Positions 56,819 through 64,000 of a stretch of DNA of 64,000 nucleotides are shown piece after piece; position 1 is the first letter of the stretch, and each line of letters starts with the position of its first letter. This DNA comes from Plut-88900 sp965116945 (GTDB taxonomy: Bacteria > Chloroflexota > Dehalococcoidia > Plut-88900), in NCBI GenBank assembly GCA_965116945.1, contig OZ220734.1:434001-498000 (forward strand). Direction: 5' to 3'. A program made the translations under genes and the position numbers. Below the pieces are notes generated by a model. That model did not search any database and was not told the origin of the DNA. It saw only the letters and a list, made by a program, of their open reading frames with translations.

Positions 56819-58824
56819 AAGGGAAGACTTCGGAAATTCGACGCTTCTGGGTGAACCCACAGAGCAATGGGAAATCGAATGGGAATGGCCGGGGTAATGG
56901 GGTGGGGGTGGTGGGGTCCAGGGACACACTTTACAGGAATACGCTTGATGATGTAATTCGAAACTGCCAGCAGCACTTGCTGGAAACTCAGTACCGGGAG
57001 GGGTACTGGTGGGGTGAGCTGGAATCCAACGCCACGATTACGGCGGAGTACCTGATGCTTACTCATTTCCTGGGCATCGGGGAGAAGAAGCGGTGGGCCC
57101 AGGTGGCCAAATACCTATTGAGCATGCAGCGAGAGGATGGGACGTGGAGTGTGTTCTACGGGGGGCCAGGGGACCTAAACGTAACGGTCGAGGCGTATTT
57201 CGCACTGAAGCTTACGGGGACGCCCGCGAATGACCCCAGGATGGTGAAGGCTCGGGAGTTCATATTGTCAGAGGGCGGCCTGCCAAAGGTAAGGAACTTC
57301 ACGAAGATATGGTTAGCGATGCTGGGTGAGTGGAGGTGGGATGCCATTCCGGCAATGCCGCCTGAGATGTTCCTGCTGCCTTCGTGGGCACCGATGAACA
57401 TTTACGATTTTTCATCCTGGGCCCGGGGCACGATAGTGCCTATGACTATCATAATGGACAAGAGGCCAGTCAGGCCGGTGCCTGAAAGCGCCAGGATTCA
57501 GGAGTTGATCCCTGAAGATGCGGGGAAGTTGAGTTTCACGGTGAGGGGAGAGCCGGGGCTGCTGAGCTGGAAGCGGGCGTTTATCGGCCTGGACAGGGTG
57601 ATCAAGATTGGGGACAAGCTGCCGGTGCGACCGATTCGGGCGCGGGCGATCAAGAAGGCGGAAGAGTGGATCCTGGAACACCAGGACGCGAACGGGGCCT
57701 GGGCAGGGATACAGCCGCCGTGGGTATATTCGCTGATCGCACTGGACTGTCTAGGGTACCCGGTGGAGCACCCGGTGATGTCCAAGGGGCTGGAGGCTTT
57801 TGTTACATTCGGGATTGAGGAAGGTGACACGTTCAGGACACAGTCCTGCATCAGCCCCGTATGGGACACGGCGTGGGTAGTGATAGCGTTGGAGGAGTCG
57901 GGGATGTCGCGTCAGCATCCGGCACTGGTGAGGGCAGGGGAGTGGCTGCTGGAAGAGCAGATCATGAAGGAGGGAGACTGGGCCGTGAAGAGCCCGGGGT
58001 TGAAACCCGGGGGCTGGGCGTTCGAATTCGACAACGAGTGGTACCCGGACATTGATGATGCGGCGGAGGTGGCGATAGCACTGACAAAGGTGGCACTGGA
58101 CCCGATTGCAGGGGAAAGGGCTATCAGCCGGGGGATAGAGTGGATCATGGGGATGCAGAGCCAGAACGGGGGGTGGGGAGCGTTCGACAAGAACAATACG
58201 CGGACACTGGTGACGCAGATCCCGTTCTGCGATTTTGGGGAGGTGATCGATCCGCCGAGCGTGGACGTGACGGCGCACATATTGGAATTGCTGGGGCTGC
58301 GGGGATTAACAGCAAAGTCGGACCAGAGGATTGAGGCCGGGTTGAGGTATATCAAGGAAGAGCAGGAAGAGGATGGGGCGTGGTTTGGGCGGTGGGGGGT
58401 GAACTATGTATACGGTGTCGGTGCAGTGCTTCCGGCGCTAGAGGCCCTGGGTGAGGACATGGGAAGTCCATTCGTCAGGAAGGCAGTGGAGTGGATTAAA
58501 TTGCACCAGAACGGGGATGGGGGATGGGGAGAGACGTGTGCCTCCTACGACGATCCGTCTTTGAGGGGGCAGGGTCCAAGCACAGCGTCGCAGACCGCCT
58601 GGGCACTGCTGGGACTTATTGCTGCAGGGGAGGCGCAAGGCATAGAGGCAAGGCGAGGTGTGGAATACCTGGTGTCGACGCAGGGGGAGGACGGGACGTG
58701 GCCGGAGGTTGAGTTTACGGGCACAGGATTTCCCAGAGACTTTATGATCAAGTACCACATGTACCGGATCTATTTCCCGCTTCTTGCGCTGGGACGGTAC
58801 CGTCGGGCTTTAAACGGGGCTTAA
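56815..58824 (+). CDS. shc: Squalene-hopene cyclase
   Basis: Shc (HpnF) cyclises squalene to hopene/hopanol at the membrane. The 669-residue length is typical. The catalytic DxDD appears as YPDIDDA (D412, D414, D415), and QW-type repeats include QREDGTW, QDANGAWAG, QSQNGGWGAFDKNN, QEEDGAWFGRWGVNYVYG and QNGDGGWGETCASY. The first 40 residues are Asn/Gly-rich and not conserved, so a later start is possible. It overlaps hpnA upstream and touches the squalene/phytoene synthase gene downstream (58824). Confidence 0.97.
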   Translation: MKGKTSEIRRFWVNPQSNGKSNGNGRGNGVGVVGSRDTLYRNTLDDVIRNCQQHLLETQYREGYWWGELESNATITAEYLMLTHFLGIGEKKRWAQVAKYLLSMQREDGTWSVFYGGPGDLNVTVEAYFALKLTGTPANDPRMVKAREFILSEGGLPKVRNFTKIWLAMLGEWRWDAIPAMPPEMFLLPSWAPMNIYDFSSWARGTIVPMTIIMDKRPVRPVPESARIQELIPEDAGKLSFTVRGEPGLLSWKRAFIGLDRVIKIGDKLPVRPIRARAIKKAEEWILEHQDANGAWAGIQPPWVYSLIALDCLGYPVEHPVMSKGLEAFVTFGIEEGDTFRTQSCISPVWDTAWVVIALEESGMSRQHPALVRAGEWLLEEQIMKEGDWAVKSPGLKPGGWAFEFDNEWYPDIDDAAEVAIALTKVALDPIAGERAISRGIEWIMGMQSQNGGWGAFDKNNTRTLVTQIPFCDFGEVIDPPSVDVTAHILELLGLRGLTAKSDQRIEAGLRYIKEEQEEDGAWFGRWGVNYVYGVGAVLPALEALGEDMGSPFVRKAVEWIKLHQNGDGGWGETCASYDDPSLRGQGPSTASQTAWALLGLIAAGEAQGIEARRGVEYLVSTQGEDGTWPEVEFTGTGFPRDFMIKYHMYRIYFPLLALGRYRRALNGA

Positions 58825-59705
58825 TGGCATTGGCTCCAAGCCTAGAAGAAGCCTACGCCCAATGCACTGAGTTGACGCGGAGTCGGGCGCGGAACTTCTA
58901 TTATGCGTTCCTTACGCTTCCCAAAGAGAAGAGAAAAGCGATTTACGCGGCTTATGCGTTCTGCCGGTTGTCGGACGACTACAGCGACGAAGAGATCCCC
59001 TTAAACGAGAAGGCTGCGCTCCTGACAGGGCTTCACAAGGACCTGGACGAAGCGTTTGAGGGCAGGGCGGAGTCCGGGGTGTTTGTAGCATTGGTAGATG
59101 CGAGCCAACGGTACGGCATTCCCAAGGACTATTTCCACGAAATCGTTAACGGCGTGGAAATGGACCTGGTGAACAGCAGATATGAGAACTTCGAGGAGTT
59201 GTACCAGTATTGCTATCGTGTGGCGTCCGTGGTCGGGCTTGTGTGCATCGAGATATTCGAGTACACGGACCCGAAGGCTCGGGAGTATGCCACGGACATG
59301 GGGATAGCGATGCAGCTAACGAATATCTTACGGGACATCAAAGAGGACTGCGGGCGGGGACGTGTGTATCTACCTCAGGATGAGTTGAAGAAATTCGGGG
59401 TGATGGAAGAGTCTTTGCAGGCGGGTGACACGGGGCCTGAGTTCCGGGCGATGATGGAAGAACAGGTGAGGCGAGCCAGGACCTACTTTGAGAATAGCGC
59501 AGCATTGCTCCCGTTGCTAAAGCCACGGTCCAGGCTGTGTCCGGCTGTTTTACGAGCGCTGTATTCGGCGGTGCTGGACAGGATAGAGGCGAGGAATTAC
59601 GACGTGTTCGGTCAGAGAGCATCCCTCAGTTCCAGAGAGAAGCTGATGCTCACGGCGAAGGTATGGTCTGCAACTACGATGCGGAACCTGGTCGGGCGTT
59701 GGTAG
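58824..59705 (+). CDS. Squalene/phytoene synthase (HpnD/SQS-like)
   Basis: A 293-residue head-to-head prenyl synthase. The first Asp-rich motif is RLSDDYSDEE (about residues 49-58) and the second is NILRDIKEDCGRGRVYLPQDEL. It makes presqualene diphosphate or squalene from two FPP. The usual bacterial route needs HpnC, HpnD and HpnE, but only this one gene is seen. It starts at the last base of the shc stop (TAATG). Its end overlaps the PPOX gene. It cannot be decided by eye whether it is HpnD or a one-enzyme squalene synthase. Confidence 0.92.
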   Translation: MALAPSLEEAYAQCTELTRSRARNFYYAFLTLPKEKRKAIYAAYAFCRLSDDYSDEEIPLNEKAALLTGLHKDLDEAFEGRAESGVFVALVDASQRYGIPKDYFHEIVNGVEMDLVNSRYENFEELYQYCYRVASVVGLVCIEIFEYTDPKAREYATDMGIAMQLTNILRDIKEDCGRGRVYLPQDELKKFGVMEESLQAGDTGPEFRAMMEEQVRRARTYFENSAALLPLLKPRSRLCPAVLRALYSAVLDRIEARNYDVFGQRASLSSREKLMLTAKVWSATTMRNLVGRW

Positions 59706-60136
59706 GGGAGTTCACTTCGTTCGGGCCAAGGGTGGCGGGGTTTCTGGAGTCACACTTTGTCGGTCGGCTGGCGACGGTGGATGAGGAAGGTCGACCCTAC
59801 GTTGTGCCGGTGTGCTACGCATTGAGCACAGACAAGGTCTTCAGTGTGATAGACGAGAAGCCTAAGGACGTTTCGCGGAGGGAATTGAAGAGGATTCGCA
59901 ATATCAGGACGAATCCGTGGGTGTGCCTGACGGTGGACACGTATTCGGCGGACTGGTCAGAGCTTGGCTACGTTATGGTTAGGGGGACGGCGTCGATTGT
60001 GACGTCGGGGGTGGGGCATGAGGCGGCGATTCCTCTGCTGAGGGCGCGGTACCGGCAGTACCGAGAGTTGGACTTCGAAGGGCGAGCGGTGATTGCAATC
60101 GAGCCGCGTCGGGTGGTGGTGTGGGGTCGGGTGTAG
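59663..60136 (+). CDS. PPOX-class F420-dependent oxidoreductase
   Basis: A 157-residue split-barrel protein of the PPOX superfamily, resembling the Rv0121-like F420 group. Segments are GRLATVDEEGRPYVVPVCYAL, ELKRIRNIRTNPWVCLTVD and GYVMVRGTASIVTSG, ending with AIEPRRVVVWG. The start is uncertain: ATG 59663 lies inside the end of the squalene synthase gene, and TTG 59699 is another choice. It is the last gene of the hopanoid run, so a role in a redox step of isoprenoid or hopanoid metabolism is possible. Confidence 0.8.
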   Translation: MVCNYDAEPGRALVGEFTSFGPRVAGFLESHFVGRLATVDEEGRPYVVPVCYALSTDKVFSVIDEKPKDVSRRELKRIRNIRTNPWVCLTVDTYSADWSELGYVMVRGTASIVTSGVGHEAAIPLLRARYRQYRELDFEGRAVIAIEPRRVVVWGRV

Positions 60137-60137
60137 G

Positions 60138-61277
60138 TTAGAGGTAGTAGGCGCGTCGGGCGTTGCCGCCGAGCACCAGGTCCAAGTCATCCTTTGGGAT
60201 GTCTCTGAGGGTGTCACGGACGCTGTTGGCGGCGTTCCAATGACCATCGGAGTGGGGGTAGTCTGCGGCCCACATGACTGATTGGGCACCCACATGATTA
60301 ACTGTGACGGCAGCCAACTCTTCGTCGGCGTCCATAGTTACAAGGCACTGGCGTCTGAAGTACTCGGAGGGTTTGAGCTTGAGGTCGGTAGAGAAGCCGG
60401 TGTGCTCAAAGGTGTCGTCCATGCGGTCTAGCCAGTAGGGTAACCAGCCACATCCCGACTCCAGGAGCACCATGTTCACGCCGGGGAAGCGCTCCAGGAC
60501 TGCGCCGTTCATTACAGTGCTGAATCCCAGCTGTACCTCGCTCATGAACATCACGTAAATCCACCAGGTAGAACGTCCCATCTTCACGTCGAAGAGCTCT
60601 TCGCCCATCATTCTCGGGGCGCCGCCGATGTGAAGGGCCAAGGGGACTCCGATATCCTGGGCCTGGGCCCAGAATGGGTCGTTAATCGGGTCTCCGTACT
60701 GGCGGTTGCCGGAGGGATAGGCGCGGAGCATGATGCCCTTGGCCCCGGCGTCTACGGCGCGTTTCATCTCCTTGGCGGCAAGGTCGGGGTCCAGGAGACA
60801 GACGTGGGCGATGGGGATGAGGCGGTCGGGGGACTGGCTGCACCAGTCGATTAGCCAGTTGTTGTAAGCGCGGCAGTAGGCATCGGCGAGCTGGGGGTCG
60901 GTGCAGCCGCCCTCCCAGGTGATGCCAAGGGATGGGTAGAGGAGGACCTGGTCTATGCCTTCCTGATCTAGGACAGCAAGACGTTCGGTCGGGTCCCAGC
61001 CCCCGGGTGCGAAGGCGATGCCTTCTTCGTAGGAGATGACGCCCGGGGTGAAATGGGGTTCCAGGTCCCGGCCAATGGCGCCCATATCGCCGAAAACGCC
61101 ATGCCTGTATCCCCAGGTTTCGCCGTCTATGACCCACTGATCCCAGCCCTGCGAGTCTTTTTGGAGGTGGAGGGCACGGTCCCGGTATTGGGGTTCGAGG
61201 TAGCGCTGCCAGAGGTCGGGGGGTTCGAGGATGTGGCTGTCAGCGTCGATGATTGGGTTGGTTCGGGTGTCGCTCAT
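60138..61277 (-). CDS. Amidohydrolase family 2 metal-dependent hydrolase
   Basis: A 379-residue TIM-barrel protein of the amidohydrolase-2 (ACMSD-like) family. IIDADSHILEPPDLW supplies the metal-binding DxH, VCLLDPDLAAKEMKRAVDAGAKGIML and LALHIGG provide barrel strands and the middle His, and MWAADYPHSDG has the metal-binding Asp. Such enzymes hydrolyse or decarboxylate aromatic and cyclic substrates and are abundant in SAR202-like genomes. It converges on the PPOX gene, with one base between stops, and follows a tiny membrane-protein gene by nine bases. Confidence 0.9.
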   Translation of the reverse strand: MSDTRTNPIIDADSHILEPPDLWQRYLEPQYRDRALHLQKDSQGWDQWVIDGETWGYRHGVFGDMGAIGRDLEPHFTPGVISYEEGIAFAPGGWDPTERLAVLDQEGIDQVLLYPSLGITWEGGCTDPQLADAYCRAYNNWLIDWCSQSPDRLIPIAHVCLLDPDLAAKEMKRAVDAGAKGIMLRAYPSGNRQYGDPINDPFWAQAQDIGVPLALHIGGAPRMMGEELFDVKMGRSTWWIYVMFMSEVQLGFSTVMNGAVLERFPGVNMVLLESGCGWLPYWLDRMDDTFEHTGFSTDLKLKPSEYFRRQCLVTMDADEELAAVTVNHVGAQSVMWAADYPHSDGHWNAANSVRDTLRDIPKDDLDLVLGGNARRAYYL

Positions 61278-61286
61278 AAGGTGATG

Positions 61287-61460
61287 TCAGTCTCCAAAGA
61301 AGTGTTGAAACAATACTATCTGTATTCCGGCAATGGCCAGGGCGAGAAGTAGTATAACGATCATGAGCTTGAGTGGGCCCGTAGCGGCCCTGACGGGGAA
61401 GGTGATAATCCAGATCAGGAGTTTGAAGGGGAAGAAGAGGACTTTGAGGAGAGTTCCCAA
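61287..61460 (-). CDS. Small two-helix membrane protein (57 residues)
   Basis: Reading the minus strand from TTG 61460 to TGA 61287 gives a 57-residue protein with two hydrophobic segments (about residues 6-22, VLFFPFKLLIWIITFPV, and 33-50, LMIVILLLALAIAGIQIV) separated by RAATGPLK. GGGAAT lies about 11 bases upstream. Its stop is nine bases before the amidohydrolase ATG, so the two are probably co-transcribed. It resembles no family I know. The strong hydrophobic periodicity and fit in the gap argue that it is real. Confidence 0.55.
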   Translation of the reverse strand: MGTLLKVLFFPFKLLIWIITFPVRAATGPLKLMIVILLLALAIAGIQIVLFQHFFGD

Positions 61461-61482
61461 GATAGACTATTCCCAAGAACGG

Positions 61483-62703
61483 CTATGCTGGTCTCGCCTT
61501 TGCGGCGTCCGATCTTCGGTAGGCAAAGAAAGCCATACCCAACAGGACAACGGTCAGAAACAGCACTGTGGTAGATGCCACGGCTACCTCCGGGCTGATC
61601 GCAGTCCTGATTTGGTCTAACATCACGTATGGCAGCGTGTGTATTCGGCTGTCGGGGAGGGAGAGGAAGAGAGCTATCAGGACCTCGTTAAAGGAAACAA
61701 GGGCGGCGAATATGGCCGCGACGGCCAAGGCCGGCTTCATCTGGGGTAACACGACGCGGGTCAGCGTGGCTATGGGGCCTGCGCCTAAAACAGCCGCGGC
61801 CCGGTCCTGGGTGCGTTCCACGTTCCTCAGCGCTGCGATCAATACGATGGTCACATAGGGCACGGCGAGCATGACGTGGGCCAACAGCAGGCCTACGCTC
61901 GGCACGGGCACCGGCGGGTATGGGTCTCTCGGGCTGAATAACCGGTGGTGTAACCACTCACCTTCGTAGTGAAACCCTCTATGATACGGGCCCGCCTCTA
62001 CGGATAGCCAAGGCAATATCATGTACACTGCCGTTATCAAGAGAACAATTGGGGCCCAGGGCCTTAGTCTCTCATACCATAAGAGCAGGTTGGGGTCCCA
62101 ACCCTCCATGGGTTTCCTGTAGAGCGTTTTGAAGAGCAGCAGTCCTATGGACGAAACGCCGAGGGCGATGGCGAGGAATATCAGCAGGTATTCGCCCCAC
62201 ACGGGGACCGAAAGTCCCGCGGGGGGCGCAAGGAAGGAGGGCAGACTGTCCGACAGGAAGAAGAACAGAACAACCGCCGTTATCATTGTCGGTACGATGA
62301 AGGGCGAGAGGATGAAGGCACTGAGAAAGTTCCTGCCCCAGAAGCGGCCACGAGAAAGTCCGTAGGCGGCAAGGGTGCTTATGGGAACCGCCAACACTGC
62401 GACCATTATAGCCAGCTCGATGCTTATGGAGGTCTTATAAATCCACAGCCTTGGCGGCGCTCCGAATACAGAAACATTATCCTTCATCAACGGGTAGAAG
62501 TACCACTCATACCAAGCCCAAGTGAATCCTTGCGGCGGGAAATCCAGGAATATGGAATTAGTCACCGACATAGGTAGAACTATGAAACTGGGCAGTAACA
62601 GGAAGGCTAGGACAAGAGACGCGAACAGGTAAAGGAAGACCCCTCTCATGGGCGTCCTGGGGCCTTTGAAGAGATCAAGCCCTCTTTGGGCTACACCGTT
62701 CAC
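61483..62703 (-). CDS. ABC transporter permease, PotC-like, with long insertion
   Basis: A 406-residue inner-membrane permease of the binding-protein-dependent type 1 ABC importer family, closest in style to PotC or other polyamine/iron permeases. The EAA loop is AAAVLGAGPIATLTRVVLPQ (about residues 300-319). PotC-type permeases are about 260-290 residues; this one has about 100 extra residues between two helices (about 190-280), including another membrane segment (APIVLLITAVYMILPWL). No ATPase, binding protein or partner permease is within the window, so it appears orphaned; the partners may lie elsewhere. Confidence 0.85.
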   Translation of the reverse strand: MNGVAQRGLDLFKGPRTPMRGVFLYLFASLVLAFLLLPSFIVLPMSVTNSIFLDFPPQGFTWAWYEWYFYPLMKDNVSVFGAPPRLWIYKTSISIELAIMVAVLAVPISTLAAYGLSRGRFWGRNFLSAFILSPFIVPTMITAVVLFFFLSDSLPSFLAPPAGLSVPVWGEYLLIFLAIALGVSSIGLLLFKTLYRKPMEGWDPNLLLWYERLRPWAPIVLLITAVYMILPWLSVEAGPYHRGFHYEGEWLHHRLFSPRDPYPPVPVPSVGLLLAHVMLAVPYVTIVLIAALRNVERTQDRAAAVLGAGPIATLTRVVLPQMKPALAVAAIFAALVSFNEVLIALFLSLPDSRIHTLPYVMLDQIRTAISPEVAVASTTVLFLTVVLLGMAFFAYRRSDAAKARPA

Positions 62704-62784
62704 GCTATCTCCTTTCCAAAAGGTCTGTCCATGTCCACGAACCAGGAACAGAAGATAGACGTTGCCGTGCCCAGAGCGCCCAAA

Positions 62785-63597
62785 TCAGCGACCCTGGAAG
62801 TTGGGTTTGCGTTTTTCGAGGAAGGCGTCTACGGCCTCGGCGTGGTCACGGGTTAGGAAGGAGAGGCCCTCGGTGGCGAGGGAGGCTTCGAGGACGAGGT
62901 TGACCTCATCGCGGAGGCGCTTGTTGAGGGCCATCTTTGTCCAGCGTATGGCGAGGGTCGGGCCGGAGGCGAGTCTTTGGGCCAGTTTCATGGCGTCGGA
63001 GAGGACCTGGTCTCGGGGGACGGCGTGGTTCACGAGTCCCAGGCCTACCGCCTCCTTAGCCGTTATCAAGTCTCCGGTAAGAAGCATCTCCTTGGCTTTG
63101 GAGAGTCCAACCAGCAAAGGCCATATGGCAGCTCCGCCATCCCCGGCGACGATGCCAACACTTACGTGGGGGTCGCCTATGCGGGCGTCTACAGAAGCAA
63201 TAACGATGTCTGAGAAGAGGGCGAGGGTTGCTCCAAGGCCGATGGCGTGGCCGTTGACGGCGGCGATTATCGGTTGGGGAACCTCAAGAAGGTTTCTTAC
63301 GAGTTTTCGTGGGCCCTGCAGGATCCAACTGTGGACGTACTCCCGGAGGGTGTCGGGGTCGCTGGCACGGTCCTTCATGCCTTGAATGTCACCACCAGCG
63401 GAGAAGGCCTTGCCGGCACCAGTGACTACTACAGCATTGACAGTAGAATCCTCTGCAATAAGGCCGAACACTTCCTCCAGCTCATAGTGCATCTGGTGAT
63501 CAACTGCGTTTAAGGAGTCGGGGCGGTCCAGGGTGACGGTGGCAACGGAGTTTTCGATGGAGACACGTATGGTCGAAAGATGACTGTAGTCAGGCAT
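62785..63597 (-). CDS. Crotonase-fold acyl-CoA hydratase/isomerase family protein
   Basis: A 270-residue crotonase superfamily protein. TGAGKAFSAGGDIQGM is the acyl-CoA loop, GHAIGLGATLALFSDI the oxyanion region, and IGDPHVSVGIVAGDGG the second active-site segment. Both hydratase glutamates are replaced (Thr in GLGATLA and His in DPHVS), and Asp occurs in AGDGG, so the reaction is probably not classic hydration. I chose ATG 63597, with AAGGAA nine bases upstream, over GTG 63621. It is upstream of the orphan permease by about 80 bases on the same strand. Confidence 0.87.
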   Translation of the reverse strand: MPDYSHLSTIRVSIENSVATVTLDRPDSLNAVDHQMHYELEEVFGLIAEDSTVNAVVVTGAGKAFSAGGDIQGMKDRASDPDTLREYVHSWILQGPRKLVRNLLEVPQPIIAAVNGHAIGLGATLALFSDIVIASVDARIGDPHVSVGIVAGDGGAAIWPLLVGLSKAKEMLLTGDLITAKEAVGLGLVNHAVPRDQVLSDAMKLAQRLASGPTLAIRWTKMALNKRLRDEVNLVLEASLATEGLSFLTRDHAEAVDAFLEKRKPNFQGR

Positions 63598-63642
63598 GTG
63601 TAGGCGTTCCTTGCAGTGCACAACTTGTTGGGGATAAACGAT

Positions 63643-63671
63643 GGCCGGGGCTCAGACTTGGAGCCCCGGCC
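63643..63671 (-). terminator. Terminator hairpin after the partial gene
   Basis: GGCCGGGGCTC (63643-63653) pairs perfectly with GAGCCCCGGCC (63661-63671) around a seven-base loop. On the minus strand ATCGTTTATCCCC follows. It lies 24 bases after the stop of the partial gene and before the crotonase start, so it probably separates the two transcripts. Confidence 0.65.
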
Positions 63672-63694
63672 AATATGATCGCTCTAGTTGGGTG

Positions 63695-64000
63695 CTATCT
63701 CAGGGGGCTAGGGATGTTGCCGCAGGAGATCAGGGGGTCGTTCTCCAAGTCCTCTCCATCGACAATGGCGACGTAAGCGAGGCTGAACTGGAAGAACTGG
63801 GCAGGTGTGTTGACCATACTGACGGACTCACCGTCTACTACGTCGAAGAGGAGGTAGTCAAACTGGCCGCCGGGCGCGGCGCCCTCGTCGGGGCATCCGC
63901 CCCTACGTACGGCGGCGGCGTAGGGACCAGGACCTGCGTCGTCCAATGTGATAGAAACCTTGGTCTTACGTTCAATCTGGATAAGGTGGAGAGTACCACC
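63695..64000 (-). CDS. Uncharacterised protein, C-terminal part only
   Basis: The reading frame is open to the window edge, so this is the 3' end of a longer gene (at least 101 codons seen). The visible part includes IQIERKTKVSITLDDAGPGP, FDYLLFDVVDGESVSMVNTP and a C-terminal DPLISCGNIPSPLR. The repeated acidic beta-like segments suggest an extracellular or periplasmic protein, but no family is recognised. Confidence 0.6.
   Translation of the reverse strand, partial: GGTLHLIQIERKTKVSITLDDAGPGPYAAAVRRGGCPDEGAAPGGQFDYLLFDVVDGESVSMVNTPAQFFQFSLAYVAIVDGEDLENDPLISCGNIPSPLR

Noticed and set aside
1..64000. tRNA, rRNA, tmRNA or known riboswitches
   Set aside because: Gaps were scanned by eye for T-arm GTTCGANTC sequences, rRNA motifs and common riboswitch cores. 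None was convincing. A covariance search would be decisive.

Overview
The window is about 64 kb of a GC-rich bacterial chromosome with a chromosomal, aerobic, heterotrophic gene content. The best guess for its source is a Chloroflexota bacterium of the Dehalococcoidia/SAR202 type. This is an inference from gene content: a coenzyme F420 set (cofC, cofD, cofE, F420-dependent NADP reductase and three PPOX-type flavin/F420 oxidoreductases), a bifunctional archaeal-type FBP aldolase/phosphatase, a caa3-like oxidase with fused cytochrome c domains, hopanoid genes, crotonases and an amidohydrolase. No rRNA or marker phylogeny is available here. Many genes appear to start with TTG or GTG, and no tRNA, rRNA or CRISPR array was seen.

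Layout: 0.1-2.2 kb, an isolated three-gene minus-strand module ending in a phage-type terminase large subunit. 2.4-5.4 kb, an 85-bp tandem repeat, a crotonase and ruvB. 5.4-9.8 kb, two ABC exporter half-transporters, probably a heterodimer, separated by 0.9 kb of repeats. 10.2-11.8 kb, an ECF sigma factor with a membrane partner. 11.9-15.6 kb, rimI (frameshifted), an M20 peptidase, cofD and cofC. 16.2-20.4 kb, a plus-strand run with a VTT-domain protein and a sugar (acid) catabolic set of 2-hydroxyacid dehydrogenase, FGGY kinase and class II aldolase. 20.4-22.3 kb, PPOX, cofE and npdG. 22.8-25.7 kb, small proteases, a cytidylate-kinase-like protein, PPOX and Rid. 25.7-32.1 kb, an MTHFR-like gene and the cytochrome oxidase operon ctaC-D-E-F-G, with ctaD interrupted by a one-base frameshift. 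32.6-37.0 kb, a beta-propeller-like lipoprotein, moaC, rdgB and FBP aldolase/phosphatase. 37.5-42.4 kb, three GrdE-like paralogues, one of them translationally coupled to a vapBC-type toxin-antitoxin pair. 43-46.8 kb, an MFS transporter, a PadR regulator with a HAAS-type membrane protein, and an unknown gene. 47-50.3 kb, cytochrome c, sco, ctaB and ctaA. 50.7-60.1 kb, a plus-strand isoprenoid-to-hopanoid run (dxs, prenyl synthase, hpnH, unknown gene, hpnG, hpnA, shc, squalene/phytoene synthase, PPOX). 60.1-64 kb, an amidohydrolase with a tiny membrane-protein gene, an orphan ABC permease, a second crotonase and the 3' end of an unknown gene.

Nearly all gaps longer than 300 bp outside 44.2-50.6 kb are filled with short dispersed repeats. 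Five of them carry a composite element: a fixed hairpin followed by a near-perfect hairpin whose inner sequence differs in every copy while its pairing is kept. Together with the cysteine-less GrdE-like trio linked to vapBC and the conserved unknown gene inside the hopanoid run, these are the best candidates for something undescribed. The block from about 44.3 to 50.5 kb lacks these repeats and has the opposite G/C strand bias to its surroundings, suggesting an inversion or acquisition.

Two clear single-base frameshifts (rimI, ctaD) and a suspicious rdgB start indicate either real lesions or residual sequencing errors.
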